Positions 35,602 to 47,200 of a stretch of 64,000 nt of DNA are shown here, in pieces. The notes below the pieces were generated by a model, which was given only the letters and a program-made list of their open reading frames with translations, was not told where the DNA came from and did no database searches. Within the stretch, counting starts at the first letter, position 1. Each line of letters starts with the position of its first letter. Source of the stretch: Klebsormidium nitens (lineage: Eukaryota > Streptophyta > Klebsormidiophyceae > Klebsormidiales > Klebsormidiaceae); contig DF236969.1 of assembly GCA_000708835.1 (NCBI GenBank), forward strand, positions 310,001 through 374,000, given 5' to 3'. The position numbers and the translations under genes are program-made.

Positions 35602-38600
35602 ATGGAGGAACAACATCGACGCGCCGCTGCGGAGGTGATCCGCATTTGCCGGGAGCAGGGGCGCGCCATCTCCCAGATGCTGGCTGCGTACACAGTGCGG
35701 GCTGTCCTGCTGCAGAACATGCAGAAGGAGGCCAAGCTGGATGACACCGCCTGGGAGCAGTGCGTGCGAAGGGGGGTCGAGCTGCTGTCTCGAGTAAGGA
35801 GCTGCAGCCGTGACATATGTTGGGCTTGGAATTGCTGCGGCCAATCGAGCTGAGATGTTTGATGCCATTGGTTTTACCCCTGTCTTCAAGAAGTCCCTTT
35901 TGAATGGGTATACTTACCAAGTGGGGTGCAGGAGACGCCCATTGAACCACTTCTTGAGTGAGCTCCTAATCTGGAAGTTTGCCTTTCTAACAAGGCAACC
36001 TACTCTCTTATTGGAATCTGGTTGATTTGAAACATTCTGTCTGTATATTTGCACACAGACATGCGGGCAGAGTTTTTCATATTTTTAAGGGTACCGACTG
36101 GGATTCTCTATTAAAAACGGTTTGATTGATCTTTTGTGCAGAAAGAGTCAGCAGCTACAGAGACACTGGCCTTACAAGTGGCTGTTGATGCCACTTTCCT
36201 ACGAGAAGGCCAAGCTGTCGAGGCAGAACAAGTCCAGCGAGACCAGACCGCCCAAAGCGCGCTGAACGAGGCAGTGCAGATCAAGGTACGCAACCAACTG
36301 TGCTCCTGTACTGAGTTCCTTCCGGAAAAGCTGGATAGCATTTTCCCCTGAAGAGTGGTGCTTATTCTAAATTCTGAGCAGTACACCTCTTGGGTGTGCG
36401 GTAGGTAAGCAAGACTGCGAGGAACACCACCTCTGCTTTTCAAAACGCAAGCATTGCCCGATGAAGCATCCTGCGCGAGATCGTCAACTTGCCTCGAGCT
36501 CTCTGTTCAGCTGGTTGGCTCGAAGCCAATACCGTTCAATCATTTTCTCTACAAATCCTCATTGCCAATCGAGCGGCCTACTTTCAGTACCGAGGCTCGC
36601 CATCTCTTGATCTGGTGGGTTCTTGACATTCCATTGGTGTCTCACAGGTCGTGACCGAAAGGGAGGAGGCTGTGGCGCTACAGAAAGAACAGCTCAAGGT
36701 GTTTGAGTATGTCGCGTTGAGAAATGGGCTCCGAACAGGTTTAGCGGACACTCCAACCACGGCTGTTGCGGAAGCAGAAACGGCTGCCGCCCTGGAAAGC
36801 GTTTTCCCGTGGCACAACCTGAGGCGGTGGATGACATTTGGCAAGAATGAGAAAGCGGCACAGCTGCAGGCAAGTAAAAGAATCTCTCCCCCCTGCGTTC
36901 TGAAGCATAGTGCTTGTAGAAGGTGGCAAATTGACCGTCTGGGAGACGTTATGGCTTCTCTTCATCATCACGTGATTCTAACGGGAACACCAAATTCCCT
37001 CTACGCAAGTCAACGACAAGGCCGGAAATCCACATAGCAACCGCTCCTTCTCAAGCGAAAATTAGTCCAAGTTAGAGGCCGGCTCATCATCACGTCATCA
37101 CCAGCCATATCCCAAACCTTCAGCCGCCGAAAAGTTTCCGTTCTCACTACAGGAGCTGGCAACGATCACGCTGGGTATCCGGGTCTTAAACAAGTTTCTG
37201 GGCAAGGGGGGCGTCGGGTTAGAGATGGGGGCCAGCCAGTACCAGGCCCGGGGCAGGGCGCTCGCAGAGCGGCTGGACCAAGAGCTGACGTGGGTGGCCA
37301 AGCAGATTGAGCAGGGGACGGCGGTGATCAATCACCGGGCGCAGCGCTACCGGACACAAGAAAAGGAGGTGAAGCTGCTCAGGGACGAGCTGGTGTACCG
37401 GTGAGCGCCCCGCGCACCTTTCGGCGTCCCAGCCGTTCATGTAGTGGACTCCTTTGCGCAATAGATCTTGTGCCAATGCGAAAGCAGTCTTACCACCACG
37501 GTAAGAATACGCTGCACGGAACCTTGATAAGGATCTCCGCTGCGAAGCGGACTGACAGCGGATTTTTGATGGGCTCTTTTACAAAAATTTCTACGAAGTT
37601 CCCTCTGAAGTTCACCTAACCTCCGGATCAGAGTATCTGTCACCCTTCGGAGAATCCGACAAACTCTCAAGATCTCGCCTCGCCGGGAAAACTACAGCTC
37701 GTGACAAACTGTCCTGCTCCTCTCAGGTGTCAGTACCAGCAAATGCTCGAGAACGTCGCCCGCGAGAACACGGAGGGCCTCGCCATTGTGGCGGAGCTCG
37801 AAGCCAAGCAGGGCGAGATGCAGGCCGTACTACAGGCGGCGATCGGGACCAAGCACGCGGTGCCCAAGGATACGGTGTTTCCGCACCTACACGCGCTCGG
37901 CACGCTCCACACGGTGCTCCTTGAGGAGATGCGCGTCCTGGAGGCGCGCGAGGGCGCGGCCGGGGAGCTGCTGACGTGGCGGCAGGTGGGTGATCACGCG
38001 AGCTCCTAAGGAGGGAGATCTGAAGTGGCTTGGAGGGTTGGGGAATGGGCTTGCGCCGTCGATTTCCGGGATAGCGAGGTCACGAGATGAGGCCATAAAA
38101 CTCTGTGAGTGAGAAGAGGTTGCCAAATGAGATGGCCGCATCTTTGTTTCTTCTGTTCGTCCGCGTTATCTGGCCCTCGTCGAGCGAAGGACGTTCTGGT
38201 TGAGCCTATATCCATTCCCCTTCGCAGGTTTTTACAAACATCCGAGATCATGGCCCTCGCACATAAAGCCGCTAGTTGTCAACGTCTTGACAACCCCCTT
38301 TTGTTCGCTCCCCAGCCGTTCCCGTCTCAGTACGGTTACGCCGACGTGCAAGAGGCGTACGGCCGGAGCGGGACCCCAGCGCCCCTTTTGCTGGACGACG
38401 CAGGCCCTCGGACGCCCGACGATTTGGCGGCAGCCGAGGCAGCGTCCGGCAGTGCGCGCGTGCGGCCAGATGACATTCCGGCGGAAGAGGGGGCAGCGAT
38501 CGTCCCACAGCTGGCGGGGTTTTGTCCAGTGACGCTGGTCAGGCGGAACGGACTACCGTTACGAGGTGATCCGTGTAACAGATGATTCTTTGATTGGCTG

Positions 38601-40463
38601 CTGACGAGTTTTCACTTGGATCCGTTGTGAACTGTCTGTTTAACCAAGCTTCGACGGCAAGTCGTCTTCGCCTAATTCGCCTCGTGATTCGAATGCAGAT
38701 TGTCCTTGTAAATGGACTACAGATTCTCCTCGAAATTGGAATACGACTTTTCAACCTTGTCCTTCTCATAGTGCCAGGTCGGATGCCCCGACTGAATCTA
38801 ATGCAGCCGCCGCGGATCGCTGAAGAGTGCTTGTCTGTAATCCGAGGCTTTCCGGCAGGAAGCTTTTGTATACCAGTTCTCTCATGCGTTGCCAATCAAG
38901 CTGGAGGTTTTTAAGTCGTGACAGCAGCACTTGACACACGGGATGTCGCAAATATCCGAGTCCTTTGGATTTCGACCTCCTTGAAGCTGCGTTTTGAGAG
39001 GATAAGAACGCGATACAGCCCTTTCACATGCAGGTAACCCGGGTCTAGGATACGTCAAGTTCAGCGGGGCGCTATACTCTTTTCTCGACGGCGACAGCCT
39101 GTCCCGCTTTGCCGCCAGTCCAGCTGCATTTCTGGAGTCGGTCCATGTCCTGGTCGCCACGCATCCCCAGCTTGTCAGGCTCTTGGGCCTGCAGAGCTCC
39201 TTTCCCTCTCTGAACATCCGGCAGATTGCGCAGGTATGCTACCCTGACCTTTTACACACCCCTCGTGGTAAAACCGTGAGTGTGGGCTGGAGTGACATAA
39301 GATACTCTCAATCAAAGCTGAAGGTGGCTCTGATTCTTGCGCGTCAACCTGAATTTCAGTGCGACTGCTAGAAGCGTTGCGTTCACCGCGTCGTTTCACG
39401 TCTACGGTAGCTTTCGCCGGAACCTGCACAGTTGTGAAAGATGCGATCTATGTCGGCCCTCTGATAGGAAGCTTCTGCTCGCTTACTGGACACGACCGGG
39501 CCGTCTTTGGCACTATGGCGATAAAAAGACGAAGCCGAAATCTGGTAATCCTGACCAGCCATCGAAAGGACCCTAGGACTCAACAAGAGCTCTCGCTTCT
39601 AGTAAACCATGCCTCTGGTCTCCCGAAAGCATTTTATACGTCCGATGCGCTGCACGAACGTCTTTCTCCTATCTAAGCAACTCGCTGTTCTTCCTGTAGT
39701 CCCTCGCTGCGCCTCTGAAGTGCGACTTCGGCACGCAAACCCCGACGCACTTCGTGGAGAAGCATTTGGATCACAAGTACGAGTGGAACGAGTGGGCGCT
39801 GCGGCGGCGCGCGCTGCAGCTCGCGAACCTGCGCACCAAAGCCACGCACAGCGCGCAGACGAACCTGAGTCACTTCAGACGAGACGGGGAGACGCAGGTG
39901 CGGCTGCCCAAGGAGGCGGCCACGCAGAGTGGGATTGCTGGGACCAACAAGATGACCAAAAAGGTGAGGGGACGGAGAATGATTGAAAAGGATGGCGCAA
40001 TTGCGACTTGTCGGATAGGGAGTGGATGCGGGTGACAACAACTCCGTACTATCGCATACACGTCTCCTCATGTGGCCACTGAGAATATCGGAGGAAAAGC
40101 TCTATGCTGATCTAGTCGAGCATACTACGTTCGCTTACAAGGAGGACTCTTTTCAGTTTAGGTGGAGTTTCCTGGGACTCCTGCCCTGGTCAATACATCC
40201 TTAGGGGGAAAAGCCTTATCTGCTGAGCCCCTTGCTAATTTTCCAGTGGGCTTCACCGCAGACAAAATCGTGCATTCGATGACAACTTCAGGTATCGTCC
40301 AATGACGTGTTGTCCCCTGCACAGCTAAGGGCCAAATCATTCTTATCATGCAAAATCTTGCAAATAAGGCATAGTCCGTGTCTTGCAGGTCCGGTACGTA
40401 GCAGGACTTAGGGGAGCACCAACGGCGAAGATGAATGTGGTAACTCTTGGGCTTGACGTCTAG
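35602..40463 (+). CDS. CFAP206: Cilia- and flagella-associated protein 206 (CFAP206/FAP206)
   Basis: An axonemal protein that docks radial spoke 2 and a dynein to doublet microtubules. Nine exons: 35602-35793, 36142-36285, 36648-36869, 37153-37400, 37727-37985, 38316-38565, 39034-39233, 39700-39963 and 40389-40463. All phases close, giving 617 residues, close to the animal length of about 620. Landmarks in order are AAEVIRICREQGRAISQML, VFEYVALRNGLRTGLADTP, ELATITLGIRVLNKFLGKGG, TKHAVPKDTVFPHLHALGT, GLPLRGNPGLGYVKF, YEWNEWALRRRALQLANLR, THSAQTNLSHFRRDGETQV and VRYVAGLRG. The intron after exon 3 starts with GC (CAG|GCAAGT at 36870) and not GT, and the homology demands this junction. Its presence implies motile flagellated cells such as zoospores or sperm. 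Confidence 0.96.
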
Positions 40464-41413
40464 ACTGCCCTGTTACAGGAACACGTTGAGCCTTAGGAGG
40501 CGAATAAGCGGCGCAAGCTTGTCGTTGCAAATTCTACTTTACTCCCTGTGAATTTGATATGGCGAGCAATTTGATCTGATTTCAGGCAACATTCACAGTA
40601 ACCCGGACTGCTTGCAGTTCAATGTTGTATGCAACTCTGAGAAATACAGATGAAGACAAACAAAGCATGTATGGTTCTGTAAGCTGCGTCTGCGCTTTGT
40701 TCGAGCGAGCGCTACGAGGTGCCTACGTACAAATCTCATAATGACAAGTCACATGGAAATTATGCATAGAGTCGCCGGGCCGAGAGGTCTAGCTTTTTGA
40801 ATACAATTGCTGGAGCACGCATGGATTCGATCATGAGCACGCACTCATGTTGACTTCTGACTTGCCAAACCCAGCTCAGCGTCCTGAGTGGCCTCGCCAC
40901 ACTGCTATAGAGGCGCTGGAAATGCACCTCAAGCGGTGGTCGATATGTTGATTGTAGATCCTGTAACTTAATTGTTTGTCTAAGCTAGCAGACACGGGCT
41001 GGGCGCTCTTTGAGCACTTGACGACAGAAACTGTCCAAGAGATTTGCAATACGACACGAAAGGGGTCTTTTGACGGTGCTTTGCAGGACTCTTTATGTCT
41101 GGAGCTGTGATCAGGTCTACAATATTAACCTACCAACTGACTTTTCTAACTAAAGAAGAGCCCAACCTTCTACAGTCTTTGATATCTTTCTTGGACGCGT
41201 TCCTTGAGAGAATCGGGTTGTCCACCTGGGCCGCCTGAACGGACTGGATGCGGACCGCAATAGGCGCTGATCAAAGGTCCCGCAGCGCGCTTCTAGCGTT
41301 CAGCCAGATACACAGCGGATTTTCTTGAAGGGCTAATGATCAAATGTACTAAGAAACGGCTTACATGCGACAAAATTGTTCCAATTCAACGTCATGCTTC
41401 AATTCGTTCAGTC
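40464..41413. other. Intergenic stretch
   Basis: Nearly 1 kb between CFAP206 and the degenerate ATPase gene. No open frame with splice support and no clear repeat. Confidence 0.5.
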
Positions 41414-42651
41414 TCAGCCAGTCAACCGGAGAGACAGATTGAAGTGATGGGACGTGACGACGCTTTTCAATTTGTCCTGGATCGACTCCTCGATCATTCT
41501 GCTCCTACCTGAGAGCCTCGCAGATGCCTCCTCGCGGCGGTCGAGTGCGACAAGGCGGGAAACGAACTCGCAAAGTTCCTTCATGCCTCCTTTTTGGACA
41601 ATCTTGAGTTTCTTGATCGCCAGTATTGCTTGCTGCTCAGCCAGTGACGTCATCCTTGTCACGTGGTCCGCCATCTCTTGCAAACTTGGCATCGAGACGA
41701 GTGTTACTTCAGCGCTCTCGTCAGGTCGCAATCTGTAAAAGCAGGAACTCGAAGGTGTTGAAAAATTGTATCAGTACAACAGGCGGAATTTCACCAAACG
41801 CCAGAAAGTTGCTGCTTAGAAACCTCCCCGTATCTAATGGTTAAATGTCATCTGCAAGTCTATATGAAGTAGGGCAACTTCAGGTGCCTCTTTTTCCGGG
41901 GCCTTGCTTCATGTGGGCTATGGCTTTTTAAGGTCGTTCCTAAAGAAGCTTCCTGCTCGCCTAGCTCTTTCTTGAGATTGGAGGTCACGTGGTCGTCTGA
42001 AGCGACCAGGATCGTCCGGGCCAGCCCGCTGATGTGCAGACGGAGGAGCAGGCGGACGCTCGCGACGGCATCCCACGAGAGCTCCCAATCCTTATCCTCG
42101 TTTTTAGAGAGGCCACTCTTTGAATTGTCCAGAATAATAGTTGCCGGCTCTCGGTCCTTGGCGTCAGACAGCGACAGGATCTTCTTCAACAGTGGCGATG
42201 ATGGATCAAGTCCTGCGAAGACAATATTCTCACTATTGGTGCATCACTCGGGCCACGTCCTCGAACCCTTTGACTTCAAGCAGCCCCATCGCACATATTT
42301 TTGGCTTGCCTGCGGGCAGCATTCCACAAGGTTCGCGGACACGCAACTTTGCTCCAAAAGATATTAACGACATCGACGCTTTCTTTGAACGAGTGACGGA
42401 CCCGCTTTTCATTTGAACGAGCACTTCAAATCGGAGCCTTCTTTCGTATCTCTCCTCCTTCTCTCCTCACCTTTGACAACGTACCTCCTCGTATATAGCC
42501 TCCTCATGGCGGCCTTGCACGCGGCCGCGCCTGCATCTGGGTTTCGAAGGCTCGATGTCTTGATCATTGCACCGTCGATTAGTAACTTGCTTCTTTGGAC
42601 GGTCAAAGGTCGTCGACCCGAGTTCACCTGAGTCCATTTGCTGCCGTCCAA
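41414..42651 (-). pseudogene. Degenerate P-loop ATPase, paralogue of the gene at 51.5-53.9 kb
   Basis: Three blocks align in order with the intact paralogue. Around 42574-42477, the last bases (VVK then a phase-1 donor) match, but the Walker A region reads DAGAAACKAA where the paralogue has GPAGCGKS. The second block, about 42211-41980, encodes LDPSSPLLKKILSLSDAK, ATIILDNSKSG and TILVASDDHV, matching GMDPSSPFL, ATIVLDDLENG and VILVTSDDRV; the second Walker B acid is Asn. The third block, about 41746-41492, gives ADHVTRMTSLAEQQAILAIK, VQKGGMKELCEFVSRL and EEASARLS. The donor after KKELG has become GC, and phases to the last block do not close. There is no transit or membrane exon upstream, where the neighbouring MYND gene begins. 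I read it as a truncated, decaying copy; expression data could still show a short product. Confidence 0.55.
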
Positions 42652-42671
42652 GCTTCTACCTAGGGCTACAG

Positions 42672-42701
42672 CCGTCGATGGGACAGGTTGCTAATTCAAA
42701 A
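42672..42701 (+). repeat. 30-bp element shared by the MYND gene upstream regions, copy 1
   Basis: Matches 46880-46909 at 28 of 30 positions; it begins CCGTCGATGGGACAGG. It lies about 400 bases before the first MYND start codon and marks the duplicated 5' flank, possibly the promoter. Confidence 0.65.
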
Positions 42702-43084
42702 TTGATCAGCCTGCAGGCTGCAGCAGAATGATGAGCCTGACCTCAGACTCAGAGTCCAGAGTTGGATCAGACTCGAGGGCCGCGGGGGCATCATCAAAGA
42801 TTCATCATGGATGAATCCCTCAGCAGAAGTTGAGCACCACTCGCAAGACGCCGCTCCTGCAGAGGGCTGCATGCGATGCTAGGTTTCGGAAGAGGCGCGC
42901 ATGGCTGAGGGAATGTGATTCAACCTACGATCTTCAGGTATTTAGCTTGCGGCCGCTGAGCGCTATTGTGCTGAGCGCGCCGCCGGTTTTTCCCTTCTGA
43001 GTGGCGCCTAGCAGGCTCACTCTCACTACCTTTCTCGCTGTCTTTGACCTCCTGTTGGCAACTTAAGAGTCAAGCTGAAGCAGA

Positions 43085-45563
43085 ATGGCTGAGCCTGGGT
43101 TTAAGGAAGGCGTCCTCCGCCACCTGGCCGCAGGGGAGTATAGGAACCTGGTGTCACACGCGTGGGTACATCATTTCCTTGACCGCATGGCTGAAGCAGA
43201 CGGGAACCAAACGCTGTGGGATTTCATGGGAAGCTTGAGTCCCCCTAAAGCGCACAGCCCACAAACTGCTCCGGGGGAGGTTCAATACATTGAGCCGGTG
43301 CTGACGATGAAATGGCGAGGGGTGGGACGAGTCAAGGCGAGCAGGGGATACAGGTCTTCTGAGGGGGTGGACATCAACTCGCTGGCACTAATGCGGCCTG
43401 GGGAAGGGTAAGTGAATGATCACAAGAGGCTGCACTCTAGAAAGGACTGGGTGGTGGGGTTTCTGGAGCCACTTCCTAGAACGGAGGAGGGAAAGGCAGC
43501 GTGGAAGGTGGCATTGTCGTCTCCTTTTTTGTTGGTTCCTCTCTGCCTGCGCCCATCTTCTTTTATCCTTGTCTACTTTGTATGGTGAACGCTGACTGTA
43601 TGGCTGCAGCATTGTGGTTTCTTAGTGGTTTTACTCTTTTTGAGGTTATTGGGCTTGGAGTGGTTGGTATTTCAGAGATACCCTGTTCACTCAAGAATTG
43701 CATGGGTAGCTAGCGAACAATACCTTTCAAGATCAACAATTGGGCTTGATAAATACTTGGGTTTCATAAACCCAAGTGCCGAGAGCTAATTGGAGGTGTA
43801 CTGAAGGGCAATGCTACAGGTGGCAATCACTGTTTCGATACAGCAGCTTGAGTGCCCGCTATACCTACATTGGTACATCTTGATAGCAGTGCATTAAATG
43901 AGCCTTAGGATCGTGCAGTTGCAATCTGATGGACTCACCCTGCTCTTGTCGTCCATCAAATAGAGAGCGTCTCTAAAACCAGGAGGAACTAAAAGCCATG
44001 AGGCTTTGCATCTCGTAACAGGTTGATTTGACGCGCCTCAAGTGGCCGATCCTGCATTGTGTTTCTTTGAACGCTTCTCCAATATTTTTCCCAACAGATC
44101 ATTTTCTCGTTACGCCGGAAGAGAGTATTCGTCTGCAATTGATTGGCTCAACAGGAATCTACTGCTAACTCGTCTTTTCTCCTTCTTTATACTCTCAACA
44201 CTATTTTCACTGGGCATGTCAGGATCTTCAATTTCCAAAGCAAATGCGCACGTTGTTACTATTTTGAGTGACAAACTGGTGAATGCCCCGCAGCAACATT
44301 TTTGGCCCTCTTTGTCAGCTTCAACAGGTCTTCATTTCTCTAGTAGACTAGGAAGAGAGTCGCCGACTCGCTGTATCCTTTGGTAGAATCTGCGCAAGTA
44401 CTCAGGATTCTCTTACAGGTATCAGGGACCTTCAAGAATCTCAGAATATGGATTGCTATCCGCAGGCAGTGACACATGCCCTGTTGGACGACTTCCTCTT
44501 CATGCGCCTGAACTTCAAGGACAATGAGTACAACATTCGTGGAAACGTGGTTGGTTTTCCAGGCGGGGATCGTGCAAAAAGAGCTGGCGCATCGGATGCA
44601 GACGAGGTCCAGTTAATGGTAATATGTCCAGCAAGGGACGAGAACGGAGGCCATTGCTGGACGACTACGACAAGAGACCTGCTAAAGGCAAGAACATTTG
44701 CCCTTTTTTGCAACATAGCCGTTTTCATAATTAGGGCGATGTGGACGCATGAGATTCTTGGGACAGCAGATCAGTCCTGACTGCTGCATGTCATCAATCA
44801 AGTTCTGTTAGTGGCTTTCCCGCTCCTGCGATAAGATATTTGATTAACGGTTCTATCGGTGATGGACCAACGTTTAGGATTGATTGAAAAGCTATGTGAC
44901 TCTTTGCAGGCAAAGCGGTATGACGAGATCTTCCAGTCGGGCCAGCTCGTTGTGACGCGCACCCGCAGGCAGCGGTGGCCGTACTCTGCCGCAGCCGTCA
45001 TCTTTGTCCGGAACCGGGACAAGGAGGCTGGGGCTGCCAAGGAGCGGCTGCACATTGTGGACATCCTGTTAGACCAGACCAAAGTCCCCACCTTCGAAGG
45101 GGGCACTAAACTCGGCGAAGTCGTGCACCAGGTCTTGCACGGGTTCGTCGTCGGTGTCGGACGGGGAATGGATCGAAAAAGCGGAGACGGACGGGGGGAG
45201 AAGCCGACCGAAGCACACAATGCACCAGATGTTACGAAAGCAGACAGTGGAGAGGGAGCGCTTGAGATCTCTCTTGCAAACAGCGTGCTCATCAACGAGA
45301 AGTGGCTGGAGTTTGGAGATTGGAGGACGGAGCTCACGGCCGCAGTCGAAAGTCTCGGTTTTGTGAAAGAGCGGGGAGGGTGGCTGCATGGGTCTAAGCG
45401 CTGCTCGAAGTGCGGCGCAAGCGGCATAGCAATCAAGACGTGCGGAGGGTGCAAACGTGCTTACTACTGCTCGAAGGAGTGCCAAATGGCGGCCTGGAAA
45501 GAGGGGCACAAGGCGGAGTGTAAACGTGCTAACTCGGCAGCGGCGGCTCAGGATGGATCATAG
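43085..45563 (+). pseudogene. MYND zinc-finger gene, copy 1, with an in-frame stop
   Basis: Left copy of a tandem pair; compare 47201-50170. Exon 1 (43085 to about 43507) encodes NQTLWDFMGSLSPPKAHSPQ and MKWRGVGRVKA, then meets TAA at 43409-43411 where copy 2 has a Glu codon. The frame stays open past the stop (VNDHKRLHSRKDWVVGFLEP). The original donor here reads AAG|GTGGCA. The stop itself lies inside GGGTAAGTGA, a strong new donor, but using it breaks the phase to the next exon. Exon 2 is 44466-44687 (THALLDDFLFMRLNFKD...VMVICPARDENGG-like) and ends before GCAAGA, a GC donor. Exon 3 (44910-45563) is intact and carries a full MYND finger, CSKCGASGIAIKTCGGCKRA then YCSKECQMAAWKEGHKAEC. It may be a pseudogene, or the 3' part may still be expressed. 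Confidence 0.6.
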
Positions 45564-46879
45564 ATTGTAGCATAGTTTGTCTGCACAAATTTACTCGCTT
45601 CCTAGAAAGGTCATATCAATGGGAACTCGTGTGTGAGAGATCGAAACGCCGCAATATGTGTGCGACATGGTGTGGCACGTATGCACTTGACATAAAGAGC
45701 AATATATTACCTTGACAATCACGGTAGGGACTCTGAGAATCGCAAATCTGTACAGTCGCGTGTCACTGTCGGCTCAACGATACTAGTTAGTGTAAGACAC
45801 TGCCCTGTGACTCGAGCTGGATCGACCAACTCGCTTGCATGTTCTTGCGACCGCGTCTCCTAATTGTCTGTCCAAGTCACGGGAACTCTATTGCTTGCAA
45901 AGCAGCTGTTGCTCAACCTCCTCTCTTCAGTCGGAAGTTCTAGCTTCAATTGTACTATTTGTCCCCCGGTCTTTGAGACTCTAGCTGGTGTTCTGGGGCC
46001 CGAAATTGTAGCCAAGGTCTTACAAGCTCACGGTACTAAATCAGTGCGGTCATACACAGTGAATCAAATTTAAAATATAACATCACTTCGGACTAATCTG
46101 CAATTTTAAATACTCTTACATGCACAACGGTGTGTTAGCATGTTGTGCGGCCGGCGACATAACTGTCGTGGCAGGTTGAGCGGTGTTGTTAATCATCTAG
46201 ACTTCTAGAGCTATGCAAGCAATGTACCGTGCATGTGCAAACACACGCATTTGTGTTACTTTGTGATCTCAGACGTGTATACACAGCCAGTGACCTAGAT
46301 TCAGATTTTGCCGCCGCGCCCTTTGAGAATCAGAGAAGCGAAGGGTGCGTGCCAAGGGGTGGATCCCACTAAGTGCATGATTTTTGCAATGAAATTCAAA
46401 TGCCAAGGTAGCTTGGAGCTCTGGCTGCAGCTAAACCGAACTGGACCAGTGACCACAAAACGTTTTCAGCAGATTTCAGGTCTCTCTGGACAGTCCAGGT
46501 GAGAGCTCTAGACAGGTAAAGTTTAGTCCGGACCACGGTACTACCTATGTAGTATCTTCAACGACTTCAAGCAACACTTCAATGGACAGAATGGAGCGCT
46601 ACTGTCGAACGCGCGCGGCCCGGCCGCGCCAATGCGCGCCCGGCCTTCCAACGGATGAGCAGGGCTTTGACAGCGGGCTTCCTGGTCACCGCGAAAGCCG
46701 TCGATTAGTGAGAACAGAATTTGGACGGTGACGGCCGGTGTGTGGCCAAAAGTGGTTTTTGAGCGACTGCTATAGAAAAGGCCTTAACTCATTGGTCGCT
46801 CACTGAGCACTACCGCTACTGTAGGGTGTATGCAGCATGCTCTCTTCAGAGCCGTCGATCTGGGGTTGTGGGGCTTTGA
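45564..46879. other. Intergenic DNA between the MYND copies
   Basis: No gene recognised. A very GC-rich patch of CGCGCGGCC words lies near 46606-46650, flanked by AT-rich DNA. Confidence 0.5.
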
Positions 46880-46909
46880 CCGTCGATGGGACAGGATGCT
46901 GATTCAAAA
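46880..46909 (+). repeat. 30-bp element shared by the MYND gene upstream regions, copy 2
   Basis: Partner of 42672-42701 (28/30 identical), about 320 bases before the second MYND start codon. Confidence 0.65.
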
Positions 46910-47200
46910 TATGGGCCAGTCCGCTTTGCCTGCATTGGCAGACTCCAGAGGTTGTTCGAGAATGCCATGCCAAATGCTGAGCCATAGCGCCCCGGAGGCC
47001 GGCACACCACACCAGTACCGCTCTTCGCAGCTGTTGCAGCAGCTTTCCTACACGCTACCGTTACTATTAGTAGTACCGTACCTGGTTCAGAACCGTAGCT
47101 CTTTTATTGGCTCCCAGCAAGTGTAGGTATTTACATTGTCGTGTCTCACTTCATTGACCTACTACATATTACGGCAACCTAAGAAAGAAGCTGACGCAAG

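Noticed and set aside
35401-35950. Long minus-strand frames opposite CFAP206 exon 1
   Set aside because: Shadow frames of a phase-verified coding exon.
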